From Hemicentrotus pulcherrimus (Eukaryota > Echinodermata > Echinoidea > Camarodonta > Strongylocentrotidae), in assembly GCA_003118195.1 (NCBI GenBank), contig BEXV01000632.1:12896-35770 (forward strand): a stretch of 22,875 nucleotides of DNA. The letters are read 5' to 3'. Every line of letters starts with the position of its first letter. Position 1 is the first letter of the stretch. This document shows, piece by piece, positions 1 to 11,217 of the stretch. Below the pieces are notes generated by a model that was not told the DNA's origin, did no database searches, and saw nothing but the letters and a program-made list of their open reading frames with translations. The position numbers and the translations under genes were made by a program.

Positions 1-1436
1 GATTTGTGTGCATAGGTCTGCACATTATAATGATGAATGTCCATTGCATATATATTTAATATGATATGAAACTGATATTGGATATTAATGTTGTGTATAA
101 GTCTACCTATTACAATGGTGAATGTCAATTGCATTTATATTCCATGTGATTCCATAGTAAGATTGGATTTTTGTGCATAAGTCTGCACATCAAAGTATTC
201 ATTGGCTATATATGTTATATTATACTGAGATTGGATTTTTGTGCACAAATCTTCACATTATAATGGTGAATTGCCACTGCATATATATTCAATGTCATTC
301 CATACTAAGATTGGATATTTGTGCATAAGTCTGCACATCAAAGCATTCATTACCTATTGTTATATTATACTGAGATTGGATTTTTGTGAATAAATCTACA
401 CATTACAATGATGAATTACCATTGCATATATATTCAACGTTAATCCATACTAAGATTTGTTTTTTTTGTGCATAAGTCTGCCCATCAAAGCATTCATTGT
501 ATATATATGTTATATTATACCAAAATTGGATTTTTGTGAATAAATCTTCACATTATAATGTTGAATGACCATTGCTTTATATTCAATGTAAATCCATACT
601 AAGATTGGATTTTTGTGCATAAGTCTGCACATCAAAGCATTCATTGCCTATATATTTTATATTATACCAAAATTGGATTTTTGGTGCACAAATCTTCACA
701 TTATAATGGTGATTTACCATTGCATATACATTCAATGTAATTCCATACTAAGATTGGATATTTGTGCATAAGTCTGCACATCAAAGCATTCATTGCATAT
801 ATATTTTATATTATACTGAGATTGGGTTTTTGTGCATAAATCTTCACATTATAATGGTGAATTACCATTGCATATATATTCAATGTAAGTCCATACTTAG
901 ACATACTTGCACATCAAAGCATTCATTGCCTATATATTTTATATTATACTGAGATTGGATTTTTTGTGCACAAATCTTCACATTATAATGGTGATTTACC
1001 ATTGCATATACATTCAATGTAATTCCATACTAAGATTGGATTTTTGTGCATAAGTCTGCACATAAAATCATTCATTGCATATATATTTTATATTATACCG
1101 AGATTGGATGTTTGTGCATATCTCTTTACATTATTATTTTTTTCTCCATATTTCTCCCTCCAGAGGGATTTTATTGATTTGCATTTGAAACATATTAACA
1201 AATATATATTCAAGGTAATTTACATTTGTAACATAAATAAAATTGGCTTCTCAAGATACAAGTACTATTGAACTGTTGAGTTTACAGAAAACTAACAAAT
1301 CAATAATTAATTTCTGATATTCATTGAAAGAAAAACATGCAGAAAAATATCATTTTAATGGTGAATTCCCATTGTATTATATGCATCTCCATTATATTCA
1401 ATATGATATCATATTAACATAGGATTGTTATGCATA
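1..1436. repeat. Satellite array of ~148-bp dimers, block 1
   Basis: Degenerate tandem repeat. The marker GATTGGA followed by GTGCATAAGTCTGCACAT recurs at about 161, 309, 454 (altered), 603, 752 and 1034, giving a spacing of 145-149 bp (282 for two units). Each unit has two related halves of ~70-80 bp. One half carries GCATAAGTCTGCACATC and the other CACAAATCTTCACATTATAA, so this is a dimeric higher-order repeat. About 1137-1350 is poorly matched, and the repeat returns by about 1355. Short open frames here are products of the repeat and not genes. Confidence 0.85.
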
Positions 1437-1852
1437 CATGACGAGAACAGCCCATTAGAGCTTTACCCTAGTAGTTACAGTTTACTAGGGTGTTAGCTCA
1501 TCAAATTCACACTCGGTCCACTCGGCATTATGAACATGACTGACAAAGAAAGCGGAAAAATATACAGTTCCGCAGATAAACAAAGGAACATCCCTTCACT
1601 GCTATTATGTAGAAACTATGTAGAACAGGTGTCACATGCATATTCACCTGTTCTACACATTTTTACTTAATAGCAGTGAAGGGATGTTCCTTTGTCTACC
1701 TGAGGAAATGTATATTTTGTCCGCTTTCTTTGTCTGTCATGTTCATAGTGGGGTTTAACAAAATAATTGACATCATTTTGTTCCGTGTGCAAAGGTGCTC
1801 GGCAGAGTGTGAATTTGATGAGCAAATTTTCTAATGGAGTGTTTTCCTCATG
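1437..1852. mobile_element. Foldback MITE, Tc1/mariner-like, 416 bp
   Basis: The element is nearly all inverted repeat. The left end is CATGACGAGAACA and the reverse complement of the right end is CATGAGGAAAACA, 11 of 13 matching. The arms also share ATTAGA, CTCATCAAATTCACACTC, GAACATGAC and GGAACATCCC blocks, and they meet at about 1640. TA flanks both sides (1435-1436 and 1853-1854). Removing the element plus one TA restores the satellite motif TGCATAAGTCTGC. There is no coding capacity. A TA target is typical of the Tc1/mariner superfamily; the family assignment is inferred from this. Confidence 0.82.
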
Positions 1853-2512
1853 TAAGTCTGCATTAATATTATGGTGAATGGCCAGGGTATAACAAAACGT
1901 ATGAAATCATATTACGATGTTGAATTAAGATTTGTTCGTGCATAAGTCTGCACATCACAATGTTGAATATCAAAGGCCTATATAGTACATGTGACAACAT
2001 ACCGAGATTGAATTTCTGTGCATAAGTCTCCACGTTATATAGTGAATGCCATTACCTATGTATTTCGTATGATATACTGAGATTTTTTAAAAAATTTTTT
2101 GTGCATAAGTCTATAGATTATAATGGTTAATGTTCACCGCACATATATTTTACATGATGTCGAACTGAGATTGGATTTGTGCGCATAAGTGTACAAATTG
2201 TAATGGGTTAAATCAAATGCGTATATATTTCATGTTATATCATACTGACATTGGAGTTGTGTGCATAAGTCTGCACATATGGTGAATGTCCATTGCATAT
2301 ATTTAATGTAATTCTATATCAAAACTGGATTTTTGTGCATAAGTCTGCACATCAAAGAGGTGAACATTAATTGGATATATATTTTATATTATACTGAGAT
2401 TGGATTTTCGTGCATGAATCTACACATTATAATGGTGGATGTCCATTGCATACGTATTGCATTTGATATACTGAGATTGGATTTGTGTGCATAAGTCTGC
2501 ACATTCGTTTGT
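1853..2512. repeat. Satellite array, block 2 (more diverged)
   Basis: This continues the satellite after the inserted foldback element. GTGCATAAGTCT-type motifs occur near 1939, 2019, 2101, 2258, 2334 and 2487, with ATTATAATGGTGAATG-like companions. Spacing is less regular than in block 1 and there is more divergence, as expected at the edge of an array. It ends near 2512. Confidence 0.75.
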
Positions 2513-3009
2513 AATGTTTACATTATATCATATCCATCTATAACGCATTTTGTTCCAGATTAACTTCAAATAAACTTCAAACTTCAAGAGCGCTGCACAA
2601 TTCCGTCATTTTTTATGCTGTACTTTTATTTGATAGATTCCCAATGTAGAATTGCACAGACAAAAGTCTGCCCAAAACTATTATTTTGTATTTCCATTGT
2701 GAAGTAGCGTCAAGTAATCTTCGTTCCATAACAAACCCACCTCTTGAAATTACATATCCTTTCAGGGTTCTACACCATAACTCGATGCATTTCTGTACTA
2801 AAGTTTCCATCTCTCCGGATTTGCATTCTTGTGAAAGAGTCTGCATTTCCCTTATGTAAATGTATTATCCGAGATCATTTAGGGTTTTTTTTTAATTGGA
2901 AAATTGTCCATAATTTTGTACAATATCTTGAATTTCTGTTGTTGTGCGTATAACCAGGACATGACGCAACAGTGCATGCATTATGCGTATATTCATTTAT
3001 GTATGTAAT
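2513..3009. other. Unassigned AT-rich sequence
   Basis: I see no gene, RNA gene or clear repeat here. Open frames of 60-77 codons on both strands have no recognisable domain. Confidence 0.5.
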
Positions 3010-3202
3010 TTAAAGGTATAGACCAGTTCTAGTCATGCGATTGGATTGTGAAAGAAATGTTATGGAATCGATCAGAAAAGGTTGATCATCAGGCATATAA
3101 GTTTTGGTGTGTACTGCAAGGTTTTGAAATCATACAAATGATAGGAAATTTGGCCCAGTCTTGACAAAGTTATAAGCACTGTACAAAGAAAGATGTATAT
3201 GG
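3010..3202 (-). repeat. Dispersed ~190-bp repeat, diverged copy 1
   Basis: Aligns with the reverse complement of the copies at 4875-5066 and 9726-9919. Shared blocks include ATGCGATTG, GATCAGAAA, GGTTGATCAT, ACTGCAAGG, AGTCTTG and GCACTGTACA followed by AGAAAG. It is clearly more diverged than the other two copies and lies in the opposite orientation. I could not find tRNA-like promoter boxes or terminal inverted repeats, so its class is unknown. The strand given is relative to the other two copies. Confidence 0.75.
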
Positions 3203-3487
3203 GACTACGCGATATCTATACAGTCCATATAAATATATAATTTCCAAGTATATCAATTAGTAGGCGGTTTCCAGGCATAATTTGTATCATCACGTGTTAT
3301 CAATCGTGGAATGAGGCGTCGAGTCCTCTCAGAAATATTTATCCAATTATAGCCGAGCTAAAAGGATTCACACATAAGCTTACACAGTTCAAATAAAAGT
3401 AACTGGCAGCAGGTGACATGAGAGGTCTCCTGTAGAACGTGTTATAAAGGCATTTACAATAATTCTTTCGCAAGATAAGAGGATAAT

Positions 3488-3835
3488 TTGTCTCTGGGTC
3501 ATGAATCCTTGTTTGTCGAAGAAAATGATCTAGAAATCAATCTAATGCAGATTCAATTTGCACAAATGTGCATCGTTTCATCAGATTTCCATGTAGAAGT
3601 GACGAAAACCCCGTATGAAATAAAAGACATGGGCTGTGTGAGTCTGTATTTCAACGTATGGCGACGTGGCGTTGAGCAGTTACATAATGCACTGAATCAG
3701 TTGGATCATACGGTACAAAAACGAAACCAGAGGAATATATATATACCTAGAGCTAATCAACCAAACAAAATAATACATATCTCCTGCTCACTGAATCGGT
3801 TCCGTGGGCATTTTGATGCAAATATTGTCATGTGA
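3488..3835 (+). other. Unrecognised 115-codon open frame, probably not a gene
   Basis: This is the longest open frame outside the exons and LINE relic, but it opens with TTG; the first ATG lies further in. I recognise no domain, signal peptide or membrane segment. There is no clear promoter, splice site or poly(A) signal tied to it. It could be chance, an exon fragment or a transposon remnant. Confidence that it is coding is low. Confidence 0.12.
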
Positions 3836-3859
3836 TAAAGTGGCCTGAGCATTCTGCTC

Positions 3860-4095
3860 AACGAGTCTGTTCCCAGACACGAATCTCCCTGTTTTAACGA
3901 ATTCCAGAGTTCGTAGAGATTCGTAGATGGAGCGTAGGTTCGTACGCCCTTTTTGCGGAGTTCGTACGAACGCCGTTATTTTTTTTCTTGAAAAAATGTC
4001 TTGAGTTTTTCTTACGTCAAACTTACGGCCATCTTACAAGTTTTTGTTCACGCAAGATGGTCGAACCTGTAACTTACGGCATTCTCAAGTGATTC
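3860..4095. repeat. Degenerate GTTCGTACG / CTTACGG short-motif region
   Basis: Contains many related short words: GATTCGTAGA, GTTCGTACG (twice), CTTACGTC, CTTACGGCC and CTTACGGCA. Similar words in opposite orientation occur at about 5660-5770 and within the element at 6059-7592, so this is probably a fragment of the same or a related repeat family. No clean ends were found. Confidence 0.4.
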
Positions 4096-4218
4096 GGTAG
4101 AAGATTATCATTTTTTTATTATTATTATTTTCGCATTGCAAAAAGAGCGCTGCATGAATTGCAGGCCCCAAGGAACATTTTTCAAAGTAGAGTATTAACG
4201 ATCAGAGTGTAGCGTAAA

Positions 4219-4600
4219 TTGGCGTGGGGCCCAGGGGCTTTGCACTGGCGGGGGTCAAGGGACTAAGCCCCCGGAAGCTCATGGTTTTAGGCATTAAATT
4301 ATGGCTAGATAAGCATATTTAGATACCTTATTTGTGTCACTGGCAGGTCTCTAATTGTCGGGGGTCCAGGGGGCAGAGCCCCTTGAAGCTCAGGGGTTTG
4401 AGTATTTTATTACGGTCATATGGGCATCCCGGGGCCCGCCTTAGGGCCCTTGGTGGGGTCCACGGGCCAGAGCCCCTGGCAGCTCAAATATTTTATGTAT
4501 TTAATTATGGTCAGATGAGCATCCAGGGGGTGTCGCCCCTGTAAGCAGCTCAGGGGGTATCGGCATTTAATTACGGTCAGATGAGCATATTTTGATATCT
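4219..4600. repeat. GC-rich hairpin tandem repeats
   Basis: About four degenerate units begin near 4248, 4360, 4454 and 4524. Each has a GC-rich head of the type GGGGTCCAGGGGGCAGAGCC followed by AAGCTCAGGGGT. An AT-rich tail resembling TTTAATTACGGTCAGATGA and GCAT follows. The head folds on itself, with GGGGC pairing with GCCCC. The contrast with the surrounding AT-rich DNA is strong. Outer units share a longer tail resembling GATACCTTATTTGTGTCAC. Confidence 0.75.
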
Positions 4601-4874
4601 CATTTGTGACATTTGTTGGTCACACATTTTTCTTCTCTCTATTTGTATGCCCAGCTGTTAATGTGGGAATTATTAAAGAGAAACTCCAGTACTGGTAAAA
4701 AAAGAAAATTTATTTTCACAGAATCAAACGAAACTTACACTGAATGTTCAAGATTACAAATGAATAACATATGTGCCAAACAATTTTGGAAGAAAATGTA
4801 TACTGGTTGAGTAATGAGCATAGAAAGACAAGGAAATCAATGTATTACCAACCCCCGACACCTTGTGTGTTGTC

Positions 4875-5066
4875 CCATATATAGCTTTCTGTGTACAGTG
4901 CTTGTTACTTTACCAAGACTCGGTCAAATTTATTATGATTTTGATGACTCCAGAACCTTGCAGTGCACACCAATACTTACATGCTACATGATCAACTGTT
5001 TCTGATCCTTTCCACACCTTATCTTTCAATGCAATCGCATTACCAGTACTAAAGTTTAGCTTTAAT
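4875..5066 (+). repeat. Dispersed ~190-bp repeat, copy 2
   Basis: Nearly identical to 9726-9919 in the same orientation, with only scattered substitutions and a 2-3 base indel. It starts with CCATATATAGCTTTCTGTG and ends with AAAGTTTAGCTTTAAT. A diverged inverted copy lies at 3010-3202. The flanking sequences of the three copies do not match, so the repeat itself moved or was copied. Class unknown. Confidence 0.88.
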
Positions 5067-5640
5067 TTTTCAACAAACGCATAAAAAGGTATGATTTACA
5101 AACAAATGGAGAAAAATACCAGAAAATCATGTCATTTCAGCAACGTTTGTAAATCACTGGTATCGGATTAAAAATACCCCCACCCCCCGCCCATAAGTAC
5201 GCCAGTGTTCAGGGGCTCATGTCTTCTCACCACTATAATACAACCAAAAAAAATCCCATCCTCTTTTATTTCCACGATATGCGCGAATCGATAATATTAA
5301 AAAAAAAAAACTCTATTGATAAATGGAAGGGCAATCGGAGTGTTTACGAAATTGAATTCATGTTAACTTTTGTTTTCTTTGAGTGGAATATAATTTGTAT
5401 GTGATTCAATTTAGGTTTTGGTCTGTTTTATGCCTATGCTTGATATTGTTGTTGCTGCTCTCCTCCTCTTTCTCTTCCTCCTTATCTCTTTCCTTACGTT
5501 TGTTCCCCTTCCCTCTCTTTCCTCTAACAGATTTCTCCTTTGGTCCCATAGTTCTTCGACAGGAGATGCACCCTCGACGAACTCTATGAACACAGTGAGG
5601 ATTTAAACTTCGCCCGCTTGGCTTTATAATCGTTTAAACT
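5067..5640. other. Unassigned region with a pyrimidine-rich tract
   Basis: Holds a C-run near 5178, a poly-A run near 5302, and a pyrimidine-rich tract at about 5453-5535. Overlapping 60-codon frames here are low-complexity. No gene is supported. Confidence 0.5.
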
Positions 5641-5819
5641 CCAAATTTGCTTAAATTGTGTACGTAGACTTTACGAGCACCTTACAAACGCCATACGGAC
5701 GCCAGGAGTCGTTCGTACGAAGACCATAATAACCTCCGCTCGTAAGGCGTTCTGACGGAGAAAGTAAGAACCCTCTATGAACAACTTGAGGTGTTCTTAT
5801 GGTCATCTTAATAATTTGA

Positions 5820-5994
5820 CACTTCTAGAATTGTCCCTCGACCCTGTTAACCATTTAACACCGTGGGTGGAGAGTTGCAAATGAAGATCAATATCTTGCC
5901 ACTAAGGACATTAGTGCCGCGGTAGGGACTTGAATCACGGACCTTGTGATTCACAGTCCGGTGACATATCCACTTGTCCACAGCACCTCTACCG
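5820..5994 (-). mobile_element. tRNA-derived SINE, copy 1
   Basis: On the minus strand there is an A-box-like TGGACAAGTGG (5970-5980) and a B box GATTCAAGTCC (5926-5936). These are followed by GCGGCACTAATGTCC and a tail resembling ATTTGCAACTCTCCACCCA, then AAATGG. The tail is shared with the SINEs at about 14184 and 20211. It lacks a complete tRNA fold and is a retroposed SINE. Start and end are approximate. Confidence 0.8.
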
Positions 5995-6058
5995 AACTAT
6001 GCATAGCAATATTATGGTACGCTATACTTAAACCTAGGAGGGCTTTTAACCGTTAATA

Positions 6059-7592
6059 CACAGATTTTCCTTACGAGTCCTTATGAATTGCCAACTCGTA
6101 GTCAATCGCAAGCATCTGTGAATAACTCGCTGGTATCCGTAAATAGCTTGTCACAACTCGCAACAACTCGCAGATACTCGTAAGGATCCGTGAAAGGAGA
6201 GGCAAAATGTTTGACATGTCAAAAATCTTTTTACGATTTGTCCACGGAATATTTTCCCGTAAATAATTAATAAATAGCTCGTTAAAATCCTTAAGTATCG
6301 TTAACCGCTTGCTACACCACGTAACCATCCGTATAAAGCTCGCAAGAATCCGTAAATGACTCGTTATAATTGTGTTAACGATTTGTTTCGGTTAGTTTAC
6401 AATTTGTTTACGGATTATTCACGGATTATTTACAGATTATCAACGGATTGTTACAAGTGCTTACGTGTTGTTTACGATTTCATTCAGATCGTGTTTATAT
6501 GGCTTTACGGATGTTTATGAGTTATTGCGAGCACTTTACATGTAGCTACGAGTACTGTACGAATGGATATGTATACTAAACGTATTCTTACGTATTGTTT
6601 ACGTTTTAGGGGAAGGTATAAAAGCTGCAAATTTGAACACTTCATTTTCAGTTTTTATTTTTTAAGGACTCGTAAATACCCGTAACTAACTCTTAAACAT
6701 TCGTAACACGTTAGCAGGTCGTTACTAACACGTAAGTTGATCATAGTTATCCATAACAACTCGTAACCAATCATGGAATTATACCGTAAGTGTATCATAA
6801 TAGTTTCAGTTTTAGTTTCAAGTTTTATTTCTGCATTTTCCATAAATAATAACAAAAATAACAATGAATACATTTTAGCAATATAATGATAAATAATACA
6901 AGTAGTAATTCACAAATAAATAAATATAAATAATCAATAGTACAATTAATCGTATTTGAAAAGAAGGACAAGTGGGAGAATGCAGAAGACCGATATCGTA
7001 AGCAGAGCTTGAAATGATACCGGCCTTACAAAAGGAGGAAAGGAGACGGGAAGAAAGAGCGGGTGAAGAGAGTGCTGTGGAAAGTAAAGAGTGCACTTTG
7101 CAAGCTCCTCAATCTATCAAATAATTTCCTTTTTTATATATAAATAAACAATGAATTTTTATATTAACAAAGTACATGTAGTATATTATGACCAGAATCT
7201 AATTTTCATACTTTATCAATAAATATTCTTTCATCTTCACTTTAAAGGAAACAAGTGTTTTACATAATTTTAATGTTATAAGCAAAGAGTTCCACACATC
7301 GGGTCCATTGTGTCTTACTGATTTTTGTGCCAAAACAATTTTAGGGTTAGTTAAATGAAAATCCATAGAGTGCCTTGTGGGGTATGAATGTACATTAACA
7401 TTATGAATATAAAAATCATGAAAGGACTTAGGAAGTAAGTTGGAGACATATTTATACTAACTTGTAGTAATCCGTAACAAACCGTAAATAGCTCGTAATA
7501 TCTCGTAACAACTCTTAAATTGGTCATAAAAGTGGCCAAATCGTAAGGATCCGTGAAAGATCCGTGAATTTGTGCAATCCGTAAAATCTGTG
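6059..7592. mobile_element. TA-flanked 1.5-kb non-autonomous DNA element with CGTAA subrepeats
   Basis: The left end is CACAGATTTTCCTTACGAG, and the reverse complement of the right end is CACAGATTTTACGGATTGC. TA lies directly outside both (6057-6058, 7593-7594). Inside each end are dense degenerate words such as CTCGTAA, ATCCGTAA and ATCCGTGAA. The motif TCGTAAGGATCCGTGAAA appears near both 6178 and 7542. Between about 6400 and 6620 the words run in the opposite orientation (TTTACGGAT). The middle (6830-7450) is AT-rich with no transposase frame. The superfamily is uncertain; a TA target fits Tc1/mariner. Confidence 0.6.
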
Positions 7593-7594
7593 TA

Positions 7595-8927
7595 TGTGAA
7601 GGGGGTATAAGCTGGTGTTGAATAGATTTAGAAAACCTGAATTTTACAGAAACGTTTTTTTTTTCTTTCTCGCAGCGTTCTACATTAGTAAAAGAATATC
7701 AGAACCAGACAAAGTATATATCTAGGGCTGGTATATTTACCATGTATATGGTGAAAAACACACGGGTCCGTAATTCAATAATTCACTCGTTGACACTTCT
7801 CGGGTCCCCGGTACAAAGTATCACAGATTTGTATACTTATGAAGATTTTTTTTTTTGCAATTTATACGCTCTGGCATACTCGAAAATAAGATACCAACGA
7901 CCATTAAGCTATGTAACATATACCCTAACCAATAGGCCTATGTTTTACTACTATTTAGCCAATGATGTTGCGAATTTGGTATAGGTCGGTGTAGAAAATA
8001 TATTTGGGTGAAAGAGCAGAGGAAACAAGTAAACGACGCGTGCTGTGGGACAAATGGCCTTCCATACTAATATAATCATGCAGGGCATAAAATGGCGTCT
8101 AAACACGCCCCCTTGACAAATTATCAAAATTAGGCCAGAGATGTCCTGCGTTTGGTCACCCAGGCTTGCCTAATTTCGAGATAAAAAAGAACGGAAAGGG
8201 GACGAAATCGAGCTCTGCCAATGCGGTAACCCAGTAGTATAGACCAGCCAAGACACGATATTTGTTTTAATACTTTTAATCGGGGGTAATGCATCCTTGC
8301 TAAAACTCTTGCGAAATTACTAAAGAATAGCATTGGGGTGGATGCCACGCGCATTTTATGCTCAGAATTAGTTTGCTCAAAATATGAAAGCATGTCCAAA
8401 ACTCGTGATTTTTCTCGTTGTTTTAATTTGTTAAAACCTATTATGCATTATCTGAAGAAGACCCTTCATTTAATAATATTTTCATTATGAGTTTGAAGTA
8501 ACGAACCTGTTTGGTACACATTTGAAAGTTGGATATTGCACTCATAGTTTATGGCGCAATGAAACATGAAAATGGGGCTATTAAAAACTAATCACATTTT
8601 AAAGTTTTTAAAACACCATACAGCTGTCCATTAAAACACTTGTTCTTGATTAAACAAATAATATACATAACAATGACAATTTGAAAACATAAAAAGATAT
8701 GACAAATAAAGCATTAGAAAGCCAAGAATAAATGTATACTTGTGGAATATGGATCATTGCAGCAAGATATGCAAAAAATATATTGCATAAGATGTTATAA
8801 GAAACAGTCTTCAAGTCATAAATTGTCTGCAGAATAATCACATACTAAGAAGTTCCCAATACCAGCATAAAATAAACATATAAAATGAAAGGGGAAAGTA
8901 CACTCAAACTGTATGCCATGCTAATCT

Positions 8928-8935
<8 letters not shown>
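7595..8935. other. Unassigned AT-rich sequence
   Basis: No gene is supported. An 89-codon minus frame at 8130-8399 and an 80-codon plus frame at 7742-7984 have no recognisable motif and no splice or promoter context. Confidence 0.5.

Positions 8936-8958
<23 letters not shown>
8934..8958. repeat. (TA)n microsatellite
   Basis: About twelve uninterrupted TA units. Confidence 0.9.
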
Positions 8959-9308
8959 ATGAAGCACAAAATCAGTTTATATTTACAGTTATAAACCTCA
9001 TTTTAAGATTCTTTACTAATCCTGTCTTCTGATTGGTTGAAAATGCAGTCATGTTCTTAACCATGCCCGCTAATTAAAATTCATAGTCATTTTTCCATGG
9101 CTCTACCGGTTTATATCCATTTTTCATAGCACTTTTTCCATGGCGTCATTTTGCTGCTACCGTATACGCGTTACCGTATAAGTTTCTTTTTTGCTTGTTG
9201 GATTTCATACTGTACACAAGTTATTGTTGGTGTTAATATTCATGACTTCAAAGAGATGGAAGCCTAAATGGGTGAGTCAACATTTTCCCTTTTTTCGGTA
9301 CATAAAAT

Positions 9309-9413
9309 ATATATTGACTGCTTTTAATATTCGAGGCATAGTTGTTTCTATAGGGTCTCGGGAAACTCACAACCCTATAGAAACCACTATGCCTCTCAAA
9401 GCAGTCAATATAT
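9309..9413. repeat. Near-perfect ~42-bp inverted repeat (hairpin)
   Basis: The left arm (9309-9356) contains ATATTGACTGCTTT, then GAGGCATAGTTGTTTCTATA and GGGT. The right arm (9372-9413) is its reverse complement, apart from one mismatch and a ~7-8 base insertion (TAATATTC) in the left arm. The loop is ~15 nt. It is too symmetric for chance. It may be a very short MITE or a hairpin RNA precursor; nothing here settles which. Confidence 0.75.
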
Positions 9414-9725
9414 CCTTATTAGTACAGTGATACTTCATATAACATAGTGTGTTATTACTTCAAAAAATTGACAGTGACTATAGTATAGAATAGAAATAGT
9501 TGGATGTAACAATTAAGCTAATTGAAAACTACAGATATCATCATGTATCATCAATGTTTATAACTGATATTGAGGGAAAAGAAGGTCTGCCACTATCAAA
9601 AATTGGGTTAATGTTACATTAAACATTCCATTCATTAAGCCATATATGCTCGATCACATTACACATTTTGGTATTTGATTTCGATTTTTTTTTTTCAAGT
9701 CTTCATAAATGTGATACATGTACCT

Positions 9726-9919
9726 CCATGTATAGCTTTCTGTGTACAGTGCTTGTTACTTTACCAAGACTCGGTCAAATTTATTATGATTTTGATGACT
9801 CCAGACCCTTGCAGTGCACACCAATTCTTACATGCTACATGATCAACCGTTTCTGATCCTTTCCACACCTTTTCTTTCAGAATGCAATCGCATTACCAGT
9901 ACTAAAGTTTAGCTTTAAT
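9726..9919 (+). repeat. Dispersed ~190-bp repeat, copy 3
   Basis: Direct copy of 4875-5066, about 4.85 kb away. It contains GTGTACAGTGCTTGTTAC, CAAGACTCGGTCAAATTT and GCAGTGCACACCAAT in the same order. It differs from copy 2 by a few substitutions and the bases AG in CTTTCAGAATGCAATCG. Confidence 0.88.
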
Positions 9920-11217
9920 GTCTTTTGTGTTTTTCGTAACTCAAGAATAAAAGGTGGACCAGTTGAATTCGGGCCTTTGTGGAATATTTTTACATGAAAG
10001 TTTTAATATGTCACATTCTCAAGAAACACGACTTGGGACAAATAAAATTTTGACATAGTTAACAAATTACAAAACTTGGTACGGGTATATGAATAGTTTA
10101 GTTGTTAACTGTATTTCCTAAATAGACCTAGATCCATACTTTGCCAAGTATTGTTGAATTATATCATGGAATTGTGAACATTAACTGACATAAAAATGTC
10201 ATTCTATTTCATGTTTTGAATCATTCACGTTCCAGTAGGGCTATCAACTTGATAGTCATCAGATACTGAATCTTATATCGGACAAAATAGTTTGGACTCG
10301 CCCAATTACAAAGATGATTGGATATTGACAATCAATTAGGACTCATGATCTACGACAAGTCTTATGGTTGTTCCAGCAGTTGTTAGACGCTATAATTGTA
10401 ATACATGTACAGTGTTCAAACATAATTTAGGGACCACCACGACAAGCAAGTGATTCAACACAGATTTAGTAACATTAACGTAATTAAATTAAACATTTGA
10501 GTAAAATCAAATTCAAATCCATATCTACTGCAGTACAGAGTGTGATATTTAATTATGATGTTAGGAAAGAAACATTCAAATTGTTAAATTGGCATCAAAT
10601 TGTGACATTTAGGTTCATTTCTTTTCCATACAAGCTCTGCTTTTCAGTGGACCTCTCCATTTCCTCAAAATATAAATGCAGATAAATTTTAAATACAATT
10701 TTTGTCTTCCTCAAATGTATGAATTATTGTTAAGATTTGTTAATTACAAATGAAACTATGTTTTGTATACATTTCACATTGTCTTCGTTATTATGTTTTG
10801 TATTTTGGGGGGAATGAAAAAAAAAATGAAATGAAAAGTTGCACTAGTAAGTAATATTTTTGTACTGCAAAACAAATGTAAAAATGGCCGATTCGAAGGA
10901 AAAAAGATGACATTGTTTCCTTTGATTGATCAAGACCAAACCCCATGATTACCGAAGCATATTATCAAGACACCAAAAACAGAATCTTGAAAATACATGT
11001 ACAAATATACAATTATGTATACATATTTAAGAAGAAATACACAAACTAATATAGAAATAGGATATGATATCGTTTCATAGTGCAAATACTAGGTCTTGAA
11101 AGACAGTAAAATCTAAGACTAAACTTTTCACCGTTGCTACAAACATATGATTGTGTAACATAATAAATTAAGAAATAATAGTCGAATTGTTGTCTGTCAA
11201 CAAATTTCATGTCTGTT
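9920..11217. other. Unassigned AT-rich sequence
   Basis: No gene or clear repeat seen. A 62-codon frame at 10497-10685 has no recognisable feature. Confidence 0.5.

Noticed and set aside
764..1271. Open frames of 62 and 75 codons on the plus strand
   Set aside because: They lie inside the satellite and repeat its unit; no independent coding signal.
5383..5606. Overlapping Leu/Ser-rich and Arg-rich frames on both strands
   Set aside because: Products of a pyrimidine-rich low-complexity tract. Open in three frames at once, which argues against coding.
5926..5980. tRNA gene suggested by A and B boxes (also at 14186-14234 and 20222-20274)
   Set aside because: No complete cloverleaf or acceptor stem, and all three share a non-tRNA tail, so they are SINEs.
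8130..8399. 89-codon minus-strand frame
   Set aside because: No recognisable motif, no splice or promoter context, and length within chance for this composition.
9191..9430. 79-codon plus frame with an in-frame ATG at 9241 and a GTGAGT donor-like site at ~9271
   Set aside because: The second half is just the hairpin repeat, and no downstream exon could be linked to the donor.
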